A stretch of 64,000 bases of DNA from Rhizobium sp. BK313. Its GTDB lineage: Bacteria; Pseudomonadota; Alphaproteobacteria; Rhizobiales; Rhizobiaceae. Below are positions 9,614 through 22,300 of the stretch, piece by piece. The DNA lies in NCBI RefSeq assembly GCF_014193655.1, contig NZ_JACHZQ010000002.1, forward strand, positions 62,001 through 126,000, written 5' to 3'. The position numbers and the translations under genes were made by a program. The notes beneath the pieces were generated by a model. It saw nothing but the letters and a program-made list of their open reading frames with translations, had not been told where the DNA came from and ran no database searches. Each line of letters begins with the position of its first letter. Position 1 is the stretch's first letter.

Positions 9614-9920
9614 GATAGCCACCGCCGCGACTGCGTTGACGCTCTCGACGGCGCCCATCCTGCCGCAAGCGCAAGATGGGTTCCGAGACTGGCAACATTC
9701 ATCAACCATGCCTGTTGGGTCAACCGAAGGCGGACCCAATGGTGCTGCTCTTGATGCGAATCGAACCGGCGGCCTCTCAAGAGTAAGGGATGAATGTGCC
9801 AATCGCCTTGAATTGGCAAAGCCATCGTCAGCATAGCCACGCCGTGGCGGCATCCATTTCAATGAAAAGCGGCGCGTCCGAGACGCACCGCTTCGAGATT
9901 CGAGTGCCCGCTTAAAGGCG
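9614..9920. other. intergenic between uxuA and the adhesin gene
   Basis: Two convergent genes end on either side of this ~300-base stretch. I see no convincing gene in it. The right end holds the hairpin annotated at 9868-9894. Short open frames here lack family resemblance and ribosome-binding sites. Confidence 0.6.
9868..9894 (-). terminator. hairpin terminator of the adhesin gene
   Basis: On the minus strand, AAGCGG-TG-CGTC-TCG-GACG-CG-CCGCTT forms an interrupted 6+4 bp stem followed by a short TTTTC. It lies about 27 bases past the adhesin stop codon and is positioned as its Rho-independent terminator. The T-run is short, so strength is uncertain. Confidence 0.55.
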
Positions 9921-10360
9921 TCAGGCGCCAGCGGTTTGCGTGTGGGTCGCAAGCTGCTCGTCGTGATTGTTGAACAGCACGTGGACGGCATCGTGGCCGG
10001 TCGGCGTGTAGTTCTGCAGCGTTGCGACCACATGAGTTTCCGAGCCGGTATTGATGCTGATCTTCGTCGAATTGGTTGCGGTATCGACCGCCGCCGTCAT
10101 CGACGCGACAGCACTCGCCTCGGTCATGCCCGGATGTTCGCCGACCAGCGCGGTCAGCAGGTTCGAAACATCAAGCCGATCGCCCTCTCCCTTCGGGCTG
10201 AAGTCGGTGATGACATCGGCCATGTTGAGGTTGTGCAGGGCCTGGGCATCGAGCACGAACGTATCCGCGCCAGCGCCGCCGGTCATGGTGTAGCCGCCGC
10301 CACTCGTCAGCGTGTCGCTGCCATCGGTGCCATAGAGGTGGCCGACCCCACTGAAGTCGA
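9921..10360 (-). other. C-terminal RTX-like module and type I secretion signal of the adhesin
   Basis: The last ~145 residues carry LYGTDGSDTLTSGGG, GGAGADTFVLDAQ and VITDFSPKGEGDRLDVS. This matches the conserved C-terminal region of VCA0849-type T1SS substrates (glycine-aspartate turn, then D-x-I-x-DF). The uncleaved signal recognised by the ABC ATPase is expected in the final ~60 residues. Confidence 0.75.
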
Positions 10361-13300
10361 TCTCGGCATAATCGCCATCGTGGCCGAGCGAGAAGTCGCT
10401 TGCCGAGTAGTCGCCGGTGAGACCGATGGTGGCGTTGTGGGCGCCGTCGGTAACAGTGAGGACGCCGCCAGTCTTCGCCGCGTTTTCCACATAGGAGAAG
10501 CTGGCGGTCGCGGCAGAGATATCGCCGAACCGCAGCGCATCATTGCCGTCGAGGCCGGCGATCGTGCCGGTGAAGGCCGCTGCATGGTCGACGGTGATGG
10601 TGGCCTGGGCGTCCGTGCTCAGCGTGATCGCCGCGCTGAACGAGCCGCCGATTTCGAGGCTGGCGTGACCCGACAACAGCGTCGTGCCGCTACCGTCGAC
10701 ATTGCCCTCGAGATTGATGTTGCCGCCGTTCGCCCACAATATGCCGTCATTGACGACGCTGCTGTGTATGTCGAGGCCGCCGGTCCCGGTCGCCTCCAGC
10801 GTGCCGGTGTTGCTCACAGCGTTGACACCAGTGTCGATGACGAGCGCATGACTGCCGTCGGCAATGATCGTGCCTTCGTTGATCAGCGTCAGGTGACCGT
10901 TGCCGAGCTGGCCTGCACCGGAGATAGTGTTGTCAACGTTGGTCAGCGTGACATCGTCGCCGCTTCCGAAGATGATATTGGACGCATCGTCGGACAGCGT
11001 CACCGTGCCGCCGCCGGTCAGCGTGAGGCCATGCTGCACGATTTCGAAGGCCGTGTCGCTGCCGGTGGAGGCGAGATGGATGCTGCCGGTGTTGTCGAGC
11101 GTGCCGCTGAACGGCATCAACGCGCCGTCGCTCAGCACCATGTCGCCGGTATTATGCGTCACCACGGTCTCATTGAAAAGGAAGTCGTCCGCCGTGAGAG
11201 CCGCGGCGCTGACGCCTGCCAAGGTGATGGTCTCGCCATCGCCGAGCGTGATGACGGCATTGCCCGACGCGTCGGTCGACAGATGGGCCTGAACGTCCGC
11301 GAAGCTTGAGAAGCCCGCGAAACCGACCAGGTCGATCTTGTCATGCGCCGTATCGAAGTTGTGCACGATGTCCGTACCGATGGTGTTCGCGAAGACCAGC
11401 ATGTCGTTGCCGCTCGATGCGGTAAGCGTATCGTCACCCGACCAGGCGAAAATCGGCGCATCCTTGGCGTAGGCTTCGACGTTGTCGGACACATAGGCCG
11501 TGCCGGTCGTGCCGTCCGCATTGATCCAGGTCTCGGTGACCTGAAGAACCAATGCGCCGGTGACGCCATCGGGCGAGGTGACCGTCAGCGACGACGGATC
11601 GTTCGTCACCACGGACCAGGTGCCATTGGCGTTATGCGTGCCTTCGCTGAGCACCCAGCCGGCGGGAAGGCCAGCAACGGTCAAAGTGACCGCACCGACA
11701 TGATGCGATGGATCTGTGAGCGCGAGGTTGATGGCTTCGCCGGATATACCCGCGGGCATATTCATATAGTTGACGGTTACATGTGCAGCGGAAGATGTTC
11801 CACCATCGCCATCGTTGACGGTGAAAGTAACGGTCCTGTTACCTGCGGTACTCGATGTCGAACTGAATTGAATATCCTTTAGCAAGGCCGTGACCGCGGC
11901 TTGTGTAGCGTTCGTTGAGGTGAATGTAACCGTCAACGTTGCACCATTGATCGAGTACGTACCGATTGTCTTGTTGCCGTAGGTAACGTTCCCGCTGTTC
12001 GTACCGGTAATACCGATTTGACCAGTCGACGTTCCTTGGTTCTTGATGCTCACCTTGTCTGAGGAACCGGACGACGTAACGACGAGGCTTCCGCCGTTGA
12101 AATTAGACGAGTCGGTGTCTGTGACAATGGCGCTCGGCGCCAAAATAACGGCACTACTCGACTTTGTGTAACTGACCGATGTGTCAACGCCGCTCGTCGA
12201 GCTGCCGTTTAGGTCCAATACCGGCGCCTCGTTCGCGCCAGTGATCGTCACAATAATATCCTGTGAGGCTGTCCCGTCTGCTGACGTTACAATTAGCTTG
12301 TCCGTAATTGTCTGCCCCCCGGTCAATGCCTGCACATTTGCGGCGGAGTTGTTGAGCGTATAGCCCCACGCACCGCTTGTCCCGTCGAAGGTGAATGTAC
12401 CATACGTGCCGGCCAGCGATGACGGCGTCTGGAAATGGTTCTCGCCGTGGTCGACGTCGGCAACCGTCAGCACACCGTTCGCCGTCAACTGGCCGTCCTC
12501 GGTGACCGAACCGGTCGCCGAGCCCGAGATCGAGGCTGTGTCGTTGACGCCATTGACTGTCACGGTAACGTCCTTCGTCACCGTTCCCCCATGACCGTCG
12601 CTGAGCGTCAGCGTGTAGGTCTGGTTGATATGGTCCGTGGCGCTGAGCGACTGGATGGCGCTGTCGTTGACGCTGTATGTCCAGTTCACTTTATTGGTGG
12701 TGGTGTCGACGCTGGCGGCGAACGTGCCGTAATAGCTGCTACCCGCCGGGGTCGTGTAGGTCACCGTATGAGTATACCCGGCATGGGCATCCGTGAACGC
12801 GATCGCTCCCGAGGCCGTTTCAACACCCGGCGTTCCTGTGCCTACCGCTTTTACGGACACGTCATCAACGTAGAACGCCCCAAACGGTTGGTCCGGCGAC
12901 CAGAACTTGATCACGGTACTCGAAGCCGTGGCAACAAACGTAACAGTATATTGCACGTAAGGACCGAGACCAGAGCTATATGTGTAACTAATAGCCTGCG
13001 TCTGCGACCCTATCGTAACATCAAAAATTGCAGGCACATATGAATGCGTTGTATAGTTGTACGTATTCGAGTCTGTTGCGAGATCAGAGAGATAGAACGT
13101 GAGCTGATACGCCTGCCCAGCCACCGTCGATACTGACTGGGACAGCGTGTTGGTCCCGTTGTCGGTATTGTCGTTGAGTATCGCGGAGTAGCTACCGGTT
13201 CTACCGGCACCATACGTGCCCCCGACATTCCCCGTAGTTGACCAGCCAGTCGCATGATAGTAAGCGCCGCTGCCCGCGGTTTCCGTCTCGAAACCGCCAT

Positions 13301-16300
13301 TCGTTATCAGTTCGGAACCCGTGGTGTTGTAGGACGCATCCTCCGTCACCGCTCCCGTCGTCGTTCCAGTGCCAAAAGCCAGCGCGCTATCCACACCAGT
13401 GATGGTGACCGTGATGTTATGCGGCGTTCCGTCAGCCGAGGTGACGGTCAATGTGTCGGTCAGCTTTGCACCGCCGGTCAGCGCTTGAACCGCCGCGTCA
13501 TTGTTGTTCAGCGCGTAGGTCCACGCTCCCGTGGCTGAGCCATCATTGGTAAAGGTAAACGTCCCGTGTGCGCCGGCGATTGAGTTTGAGGAGACGGTCG
13601 TGAAGGAGCTTTGGTTCGCGTCCACGTCGGAGACGTTGATCTTGCCGCTGATAGCGGCAGTACTGCCCTCCAGAATGTTTCCGGTATCGCCAGTAAAGGT
13701 CGGCGCGTCGTTCGCACCGTTGATCGTGATGTCGATCTGCTGCTGCGTGCCGTCCGTCGTGCTTACTGTGATCAGGTCGTGCAGCGTCGTGTTGCTGCCC
13801 GTGCTGTTGAGTGCCTGCACGGACGCGTTGCTGTTGTCGAGCATATAGTTCCACTGCCCGTCAGCACCGATCGTGAAGTGACCGTAGCTCGTCGCCACGT
13901 TGCTTTGTGCTGTAAACGAATGATCGCTGTCGACATCCGTCGCCGAAAGTGTGCCATTCGCCGTCGGTACTCCAACCATCCCGTTGCTGACACCGCCGGC
14001 TTCCGTGACGCTCTTGGCAACGTCACCGCTGATCACCGCCGCATCGTTCGCACCGTTGATCGTGATGTCGATCTGCTGCTGCGTGCCGTCCGCCGTCGTC
14101 ACCATGATCAGGTCGTGCAGCGTCGTGTTGCTGCCGGTGCTGTTGAGTGCTTGCACCGACGCATTGCTGTTGTCCAGCGTGTAGTTCCACTGACCATCAG
14201 CGCCGATCGTGAAGTGACCGTAGCTCGTCGCCACATTGCTTTGCGCTGTAAACGAAGGGTCGTTGTCGACGTCCGTCGCCGAAAGTGTGCCGTTCGCCGT
14301 CGGTACTCCAGCCGTCCCGTTGCTGACACCGCCGGCTTCCGTGACGCTTTTGGCTATGTCCCCACTGATCACCGCTGGATCGTTCGTGCCGTTGATCGTC
14401 ACGACGATATCATGTGTCGTTCCATCAACCGAGGAAACCGTGAACGTGTCGGTTTTGCTCTGGTTTGCACCCAGGCTCTGCACAGCCGACAGGTTGTCAT
14501 CGACCTTATAGCTCCAGTTGCCGTCCGCATCGATCGTCAGCGCACCCAGATGCGTGCCGTCAGGGGCTATGGTCGCCGCCTGGAATTTGCCTTCACCCCG
14601 ATCCGCATCGTTGATCGCCAATGTGCCGCTTGCCTGCAGATAACCGTCGGCGGAAACGTTCAGGTCTTCCGTGACGGCGGCGCTATCGGCACCGCCGATC
14701 TCCGCCGGGTGATTGACGTGGTCCACAGCGACGGTGAAGGCGCCTGTGCCCAATGTCACCGAGTCACCATCGGAATCCGTGGCCTTCACGTATTGCGAGA
14801 AGTCGAGCGTCTGATCCTTGGCACCATCGATCGTCTGGTCAAGCACGAACGTCGCATGGCCGTTGCTGTCGACGGTCAAGGTGAAGACCGTGACGCCTCC
14901 CGCCGAGCCGGTGATCACATGACCATCCGTGCTGGCAAGCGTGATGGCCGCACCGTTATACGTCAACGCGGTACCACCTGTCAGAGTGCTGGAAGAGGTC
15001 CCGGCTGCGACGGCGTTCGCCGACCAGCTCAACGGACTGTCAGCGCCGGAGTTAACGAGCGAGGTCAGTTCCGCCGTCGCCGTTGCGGAGTGCTCGGCGG
15101 CCGTGACCACACCATCGTCGGAGACGGTTGCGGAAATCCCGGTACCGGTCAGCGTCGGCGCGTCGTCGGCGATATTGAACGTCAGGGTCTCCTGCGCCGT
15201 TTTGCCGTTCATGTCCGTCACCGTATAGGTGAACTGATCCGTGTCTCCCGATGGGTTCGAGCCCGCATGGGTCAACGTGTAGGTATATGCGCCGTTCGCA
15301 TCGATTACGAGATCACCGTAGGAACCGTGGATCGTAGTCGTCTGGCTGTCTGGGGCCGTTTGATCGACACTTACCGTCGTGCCGTCGGCACCCACAACGC
15401 TGGTGATGTGCGGATTATCCAGGGTGCCCAGGGCAATGCTGCCCGTGGCTGTCAGTTCAGAAGGCTGCGGGTTGGAGCCGCCCGAAAGATTGGCTTCCGA
15501 CAGCGGTGTCGGATCGACCGTCGGAGCAAAGACCGTCGGGGCGATGACAGCAGACGTCGTCTGCGTTGCGACGTCGCTGAAGCCCTGGCCATCCGTATAG
15601 CTCACCGTCAAGATCAACGAATGCCCGACATCGGCGCTCGTCACCGTGTAGGACGATCCGGTTCCGATAACCGTATGGGACTGATCGTCCGCCCAGCTCC
15701 ACGCATAGGTCAGACCGGACTGCCCATGATCCGGATCGTCTGTCGCGATCGCCGCGTTCAGCGTGTCGCCTGCAACGAGCGCTTTGCCCGTATGCGTCGT
15801 CTGATCGGCAATCGAGACCTTCGCCGCACCGTCGTCAGCGGCGGTCACGGTGACTGTCATCGTATGAGCGGCCGACGTGTCGACGCCGCCGTTGGCCGTG
15901 CCGCCATTATCCTGCACCGTAAAGCCGAAGTTCGCGGTTTCGGTCGCGCCGGCAAACCCCGACGAAGGCGTGAAATGAAGCGTTGAAAGAGCGCTCGCGG
16001 CGATGTGCTGACCAACCGTGACTGCTGTCCCGCCGAGATAAAGCGTCCCGTCCGTCGGAAGGCTGGTGATGGTGACGGATTTCAGCGTATTGACGTCGAT
16101 GCTATCGCTGAAGGCGAAATCCTTCGACGAGAAATAATAGGCCGCATGTTCTCCGGTGGAGACGCTTCCGTCCGCCGTGGTCGGCGCGTGGTTGACGCCG
16201 TCGACCCTGATGGTGAAGGTGCCGCTGGTCTGGCTGCCGTCGCCGTCGGTGACCGTGTAACCGATCGAGAGTGTCGAGGAGTGGCCGAGCGCCACGGCAT

Positions 16301-19300
16301 CGAGTGCGCTGCCCGGCGTAACGATCACGTGACCGGCATCGATCGTGACCATGGAGGTGCTCAGCGTCGACCCGGCGAGATCTCCGCTGGCGCTGACGCT
16401 GTCGACATGGATCGCGCCGCTCTGCGCCGCTCCGTCGGCGCCAAAAGCGATGGTTCCGGAAGCCAGCGTGAAGGTCGCGCTGCTGTCGTTCTCATGCATC
16501 GATCCAAGCCAAGCGGTGTGCGCAACCGGCTTGTCGTCAGTGATGTTGAAGGTCAGAGTTGCAGTCTGGCTTTCACCGTCGATCGGCGCGTCGCTGACCG
16601 TGACGGAGAAGGCGTCATGCTTGCCCGCCCCGCTCGTGGCGCCGGTCAGCGTATAGGTATAGTTGATGGCCGTCGTGGTGACGCTGAGGATGTGCAGCGT
16701 TCCGTAGGCACCCTGAATGGTGGCATTGGTATCGCCATCGGCGATTGTGGCGCCGACATTGAATGTATGGCCGCCGATCGTCACGGTCGATGGCGCATCG
16801 CCTGCAGTGATTGCGATACTACCCGAATGGACATTGGCGACGCCAGCCGCTCCGGTACCACCGGGCAAGCCGCTTTCGCTGACGCTCGATATCAGCCCGG
16901 CCGAATTGATTGTCGGAAGGCTGTCCGTGGCCGACTGACCGACGATGGTAACGGAGCCGCTGCCCAGGGTAACAGCATCGCCGTCGAAATCCGTCGCCGT
17001 CACATATTTCGAGAAGTCGAGCGGCAGCGTTTTGCCGCCGTCGATCGCATGGTAAAGGTCGAATGTGGCGTGACCGCTCGTGGAGTCGACTGTCAACGTG
17101 AAGACCGTGACGCCTCCTGCCGAGCCGGTGATCGTGTGTCCATCCGTGCTGGCGAGCGTGATGGCCGTGCCGTTGTAGGTCAGCCCGGTACCGCCCGTCA
17201 GGTTACCGGAAGACGTTCCAGCGGCAACCGTGTTCACCGACCAGGTCAACGGGCTGTCGGCGCTGGCGTGGACGAGCGAGGTCAGATCTACCGTTGTCTC
17301 GGCAGGATTATGGGTGGGCGTCGTCGTCGTGTCGGTGACATGGATGTTGTCGACCGTGACTGTCAGCGAGTTGTCATGCGGATCGATCTCGAGCGACGTC
17401 AGTTGTTTGCCTTCGAGCGCCGTGCCGGCGGCCGAGAAGGTCGTACCGGTAGTTGTCACCGAATACGTATGGCCTTGAGCATCGGTGCCGATGATCGTGA
17501 CGGTCTTGGACGACGCACCTTTGTGGTCAAAGACGCCTATATCCATCTGGGTGAGGACAAAGGTCGTCCCCGTGTTGGACACGAGCACGATATCCCCCCC
17601 CTTGGACGACGAGCCCACATGGCCGTCGCTGACGCTGCCCTCGCTGACACTCAATTTGGCTGCCGCAGGGTTCACCGTGTCGAAATCGACCGTGTAAGAT
17701 GCCGTCGTCACTACGGGAGCATTGATCGCCGTTTCCGAGACGGTCGCGGAAACCGAGGCATGATCAACCAGCGTCGGCACATCGTCGATCACATCGACCG
17801 TAAAGCTCTGCGTGCCGTTCGTGGTGTCGCCGTCGCCATCATGGCCAGCAACCTGGAAGGTCAGCTTGATATCCGAGAGGTTGGTTTGACCGTTGACGTC
17901 ATCGAGCGACTTGTAAAGCGTGAAGTTGTAGGCGCCGTTGGCGTGGCCGCTGTCCTGGGACAGGGCAACTTTGAAGACCCAGCTCGACTGGTCGGCGGCA
18001 TTGCTGCCGGTGTAGGCAATGAGCGTCATGCCGTCACCGCTGAGCGAGTAGGACAGCGCATGGCCGCCAGAGCTGAGCTTGGTCGCATCAAGCGTCTGAT
18101 TATTGCCGTAGCTTGCAGTGAAATAGCTGCCGTTCGAACGCGCTACGAAGGTGACAGCATGGGCGGCCGGGCCGTCAGCGCCGAAGGCGAGATTGAGCGC
18201 AACCGCGCCAGTGCTGATGCCCGAGGGCGACAGCGCACCCGAATTCGTCAGAAGGTCATGCTCTGCAAGTGTCTTCGTCGATACGGCACCGCCGATCGAC
18301 GGGCCGTCATCATCGAAACGAATGCTGCTGCCGATGGAAACGGACTGGGCGACAGTGTCGCCGTCGCTATCGGTCGCGCTCAGCACCGCCGAGAGCTTGC
18401 CGGTGAGATCGACCGTATCGCCGTCCGACTTCGACGTGTTCGGGTTGGCGAGCGACATGTACTGGGCGATGCTGACCTTGCCGCTGTTGTCGAGGCGGAT
18501 CGCAAAGGCGATCTCGCCGTCGGCGATCTTGCCAACGACGGTACCGTCGGCGAGCTGCGAGAGCGTGATCGCCTGACCAGCAGTCGTCTTCAAGCCGGAG
18601 TCGGCATTGTCGATATGAAGCGTCAGACTGCTCGTCGTACCCGACGCATCGTCGGCGCCCATCGAGACCGACGGCGAGACGACGTTGTGCTGAGCGTAGA
18701 CCGTCGACATATGGGGATCGTTGCCGCCAGTGATGCCGGCAAACAGGCTCTTGACCGCATTGCTGGCGCTGACGTCGTTGTCGCCGCTGCCGCTCTCGTC
18801 GATCGTGATCGAGCCAGTGAGGGCCAGATCGACCTTCGGCGTGTCATCGACGATCGTGACTTTCAAAGCGCCGGTCAGCATCACGCTGTCGCCGTCGCCG
18901 TCAGTCGCCTGGATGACTGAGCCGAAGTCGATGGCCGAGATCGAGCCATTGCCCGAGCGCAGATCGTTGCCAGGACCGGCGACATTGTCGAGCTGATCGT
19001 ACTGCTGAAAGGTGAAATTGCCGTCGCCGGACAGCGACAATGACAGGACCGGGCGGTCGAGAAGCGGATTGTAGCCGCTGTGGTGGTCATTATCGACATA
19101 GCCGATGATCATGTTGTTGACGACGGCATAGGAGAGCGCTGCGCCACCCGAACTCAGATGCAGAGCGGTAAGGGTCGACGCCGCATTGGCGGTGAAGCTG
19201 AAGCCGCCGCCGAGCGCTGCGCCATCGGCGCCGAAGGAGACGGTGGACGCAACGGAGCCGGATATCGTGGCCGCAAAGCCGAAACCGAACAGTGCCGGCT

Positions 19301-22300
19301 GCGAGGACGATCCGTCATGCGTGCCGTCGAGCGGGCCGTTGCCATGCGACAGGAGATTGTAAATGTCGCCTTCGTCGGCCCTGACCGCAACGGTCGTGCC
19401 GGAGGCAACCGGGACGTCGTCGATGATGGCGATCGCCAGCGAGCCGTTCGCTGTATCCCCGTCGCCATCCGTGACAGTGAAGCCGAAATTCAGCGTCAGG
19501 CTGTCTTCGGTCGTCGACGACGTCGAATGAACAAGCGGTGCATCCGCGGTGAAGCTGTAGGAACCGTCCGAATTGATCGTTAGAACCGCAACGGTGGCAT
19601 GGCTGGAGGCGCCGGTTGCCGTCCAGGTCGTCACACCGTTTGCCGCAGACGACGTCCAGGACACCGCTTCCTGATGGCCGATGCCGTGGCTGTCGAGGTA
19701 GATCGCCTTCAGCGTCGGCAGGCTGTCCATCGACACGCCCTTGACGCCATCGGCACCGGCGGAGAACAGAGCCCCTGCGTCGCCATTGATCGTCTTCGCG
19801 TCGGCGGCGCCATCCAGGTTGCCATGTGCCTGCACGTCGTCGTTGAGCGGCGTGGAGATGGCATCGACCTTATAGGCGATTGGTGCATCGTCCTTGACGG
19901 TGACCGTCAGCGAGCCACTGGCCGTATCGCTGTCACCATCGGTGACGGTGAAGTTGAAGGTCAGATCCTGCGTGTTTTCCGCGGTCGGGCTTACCGCATG
20001 GGCGACCGGCGCACTGAGCGTGAAGCTGTAGGAACCATCCGTGCCGATCATCAACGTGGCGACCGTCTGGCCGCTGTCCTTGCCCGTCGCGATCCAGATC
20101 GTCTCGCCGCCTGCGGCCGTCGTCGGGCTGCCCCAGACGACCGACTCGACATGGGCAAAGCCGTCCTTGCCGGTATAGATGGCGCTGAAATCCGTCGTCG
20201 CTCGGAGCGTCACCTGATGGACGCCATCAGCGCCGCCCGAAAAGAGCGTGCCGCTCGCGCCACTGACCGTGTCGGTATCGGTTACGCCGATCGTGCCGGG
20301 ATTTCCGCCCTTCAGCGCGTCGTCGTTCAGCGACACGCTGGTCACGGTGACGGTGTTTGCCAGCGGCACGTCATCGGTAACGTGCAAGGTCAGCGACCCC
20401 GTCGACGTATCGTTGTCGCCATCAGTCACCGTGAAGGTGAACGTCAGCGACAAGCTTTCTTCCGTCGCGCCGGAGGTCGGGTGGACGAGCGGCGCACTGG
20501 TACTGAACGTGTAGGAGCCATCGGCATTGATGGTCAGCGTGGCGACGGTCTCGTGATTGGCGCTGGAAGCAACCCAGGTCGTCGCACCGCCGGAAATCGT
20601 CGGCTTGCCCCAGGCAACGTCTTCTTGCTGTGCGAAGCCGTTGGCGTCGACATAGATCGTCTTCAAAGCCGGAAGGCTGGACTGATCGATCGAGACGCTT
20701 GCATAACCGTCGGCGCCAGCGCTGAATAGGGCACCGGCAGTGCCCGAGACGCTATGCGCGTTGGCGTCGTTGGCATCCAGGTTTCCGCCGATCTGCGCAT
20801 CGTCGTTGAGCGGCGAGGCAGTATTGTCAATCGTGTGAGCGACCGGCACGTCGTCCCTGACGCCCACCGTCAGCGCGCCCGTTGTCTCGTCGCCGTCGCC
20901 ATCGGTGACGGTGAAATTGAACGTGAGGGACAGAGCCTCTTCAGCCGCTTGCGCGGTCGGATGCGCAAGCGGCGCACCGGTCGAAAACGTGTAGGAGCCA
21001 TCGGCATTGATGGTCAATGTTGCGACGGTCTCTTGATGCGCGCTGCTCGCCACCCAGGTCGTGCTGCCGTCGGCGACCTGCGCCTTGCTCCAGGTCACGG
21101 CTTCCTGATGCGCAACGCCATTTGCATCGGTGTAGATCGTGGTCAGCTTCGGCAGATCCGAATGAGCAATCGTGACACTCTTGAACCCATCTGCACCCAT
21201 GTTGAACAGGGTGCCCGATGCGCCGCTGACGCTGTTGTATTCGTCGGTCTTGTCGGAATTGCCGCCCGGCAACATATCATCGTTAAGGAGGTGATCAGCC
21301 GCGACATTGCTGGCGACCGGAAGATTGTCGACGACGTTGAGCGCCAGCGAGCCCGTCGCCTTGTCACCGTCACCATCGGTGACTTCGAAGGCGATCTTGA
21401 AATTCTCGTTGTCGGAGCCCTTGGCGTCAGCGAAGGCGCCAGACTGGACATAGGTGTAGCTCCCGTCAGCATGGACGGTCAGCGTGAAGATGACGTGGCC
21501 GGAATCCCTGCCGGTCGCCGTGTAGATCGTGTTGCCGGAATCGTCCCTCGAGGTGCTGTAGGACAGGCCTTCCTTGTGGGCGACGCCGTTTTCATCAATG
21601 TTGATGGCTTTGAGACCGGTTGGATTGGTGAAGGTCAGTCGCGCGAAGCCGTCTGCTCCGGTTTTAAACAGGCTGCCGGATGCGCCGCTGACGCTGTCGG
21701 TGTCAGTTTTGGCGCCATCTGACGGCGTCGAGCCCCCGATCGGCTCTTCGAGAAGCAACCGGACGGAAGGAGGATTCGTCCCCGAGGAGGTCGACGCGGT
21801 GTCGTGGAGGCTGCCGGAGTCGACTGTCACATTATTGGCGAGCGGAAGACTGTCGGCGACGTTGAGCGTCAGCGAGCCCGTCGCCTTGTCGCCGTCACCA
21901 TCGGTGACTTCGAAGGCGATCTTGAAATTCTCGTTGTCGGAGCCTTTGGCATCGGCGAAAGCGCCGGACTGCGCATAGGTATAGCTGCCATCGGTGCCGA
22001 CCGTCAGGGTGAAGAGAACCTGGCCCGACTCCTTGCCGGTTGCGGTGTAGATGGTGTTGCCGAGATTATCCGTCGTGGTGCTATAGGACAGACCTTCCTT
22101 GTGAGCGACGCCATTGGCATCGATGTAGATGCCCTTAATTCCGTTCGGATCCGTGAAGGTGACCTGCTGGAAGCCGTCAGCGCCGGCAGTAAACAGGCTA
22201 CCCGATCCGCCGCTGACGGAGTCGGCGGCGCCTTCGGATGGCTTCGGCTCTTCGCTCAGCTCGACGAGTGAGCTGAGCGGCATCTGCTCAACCGGCGTCG

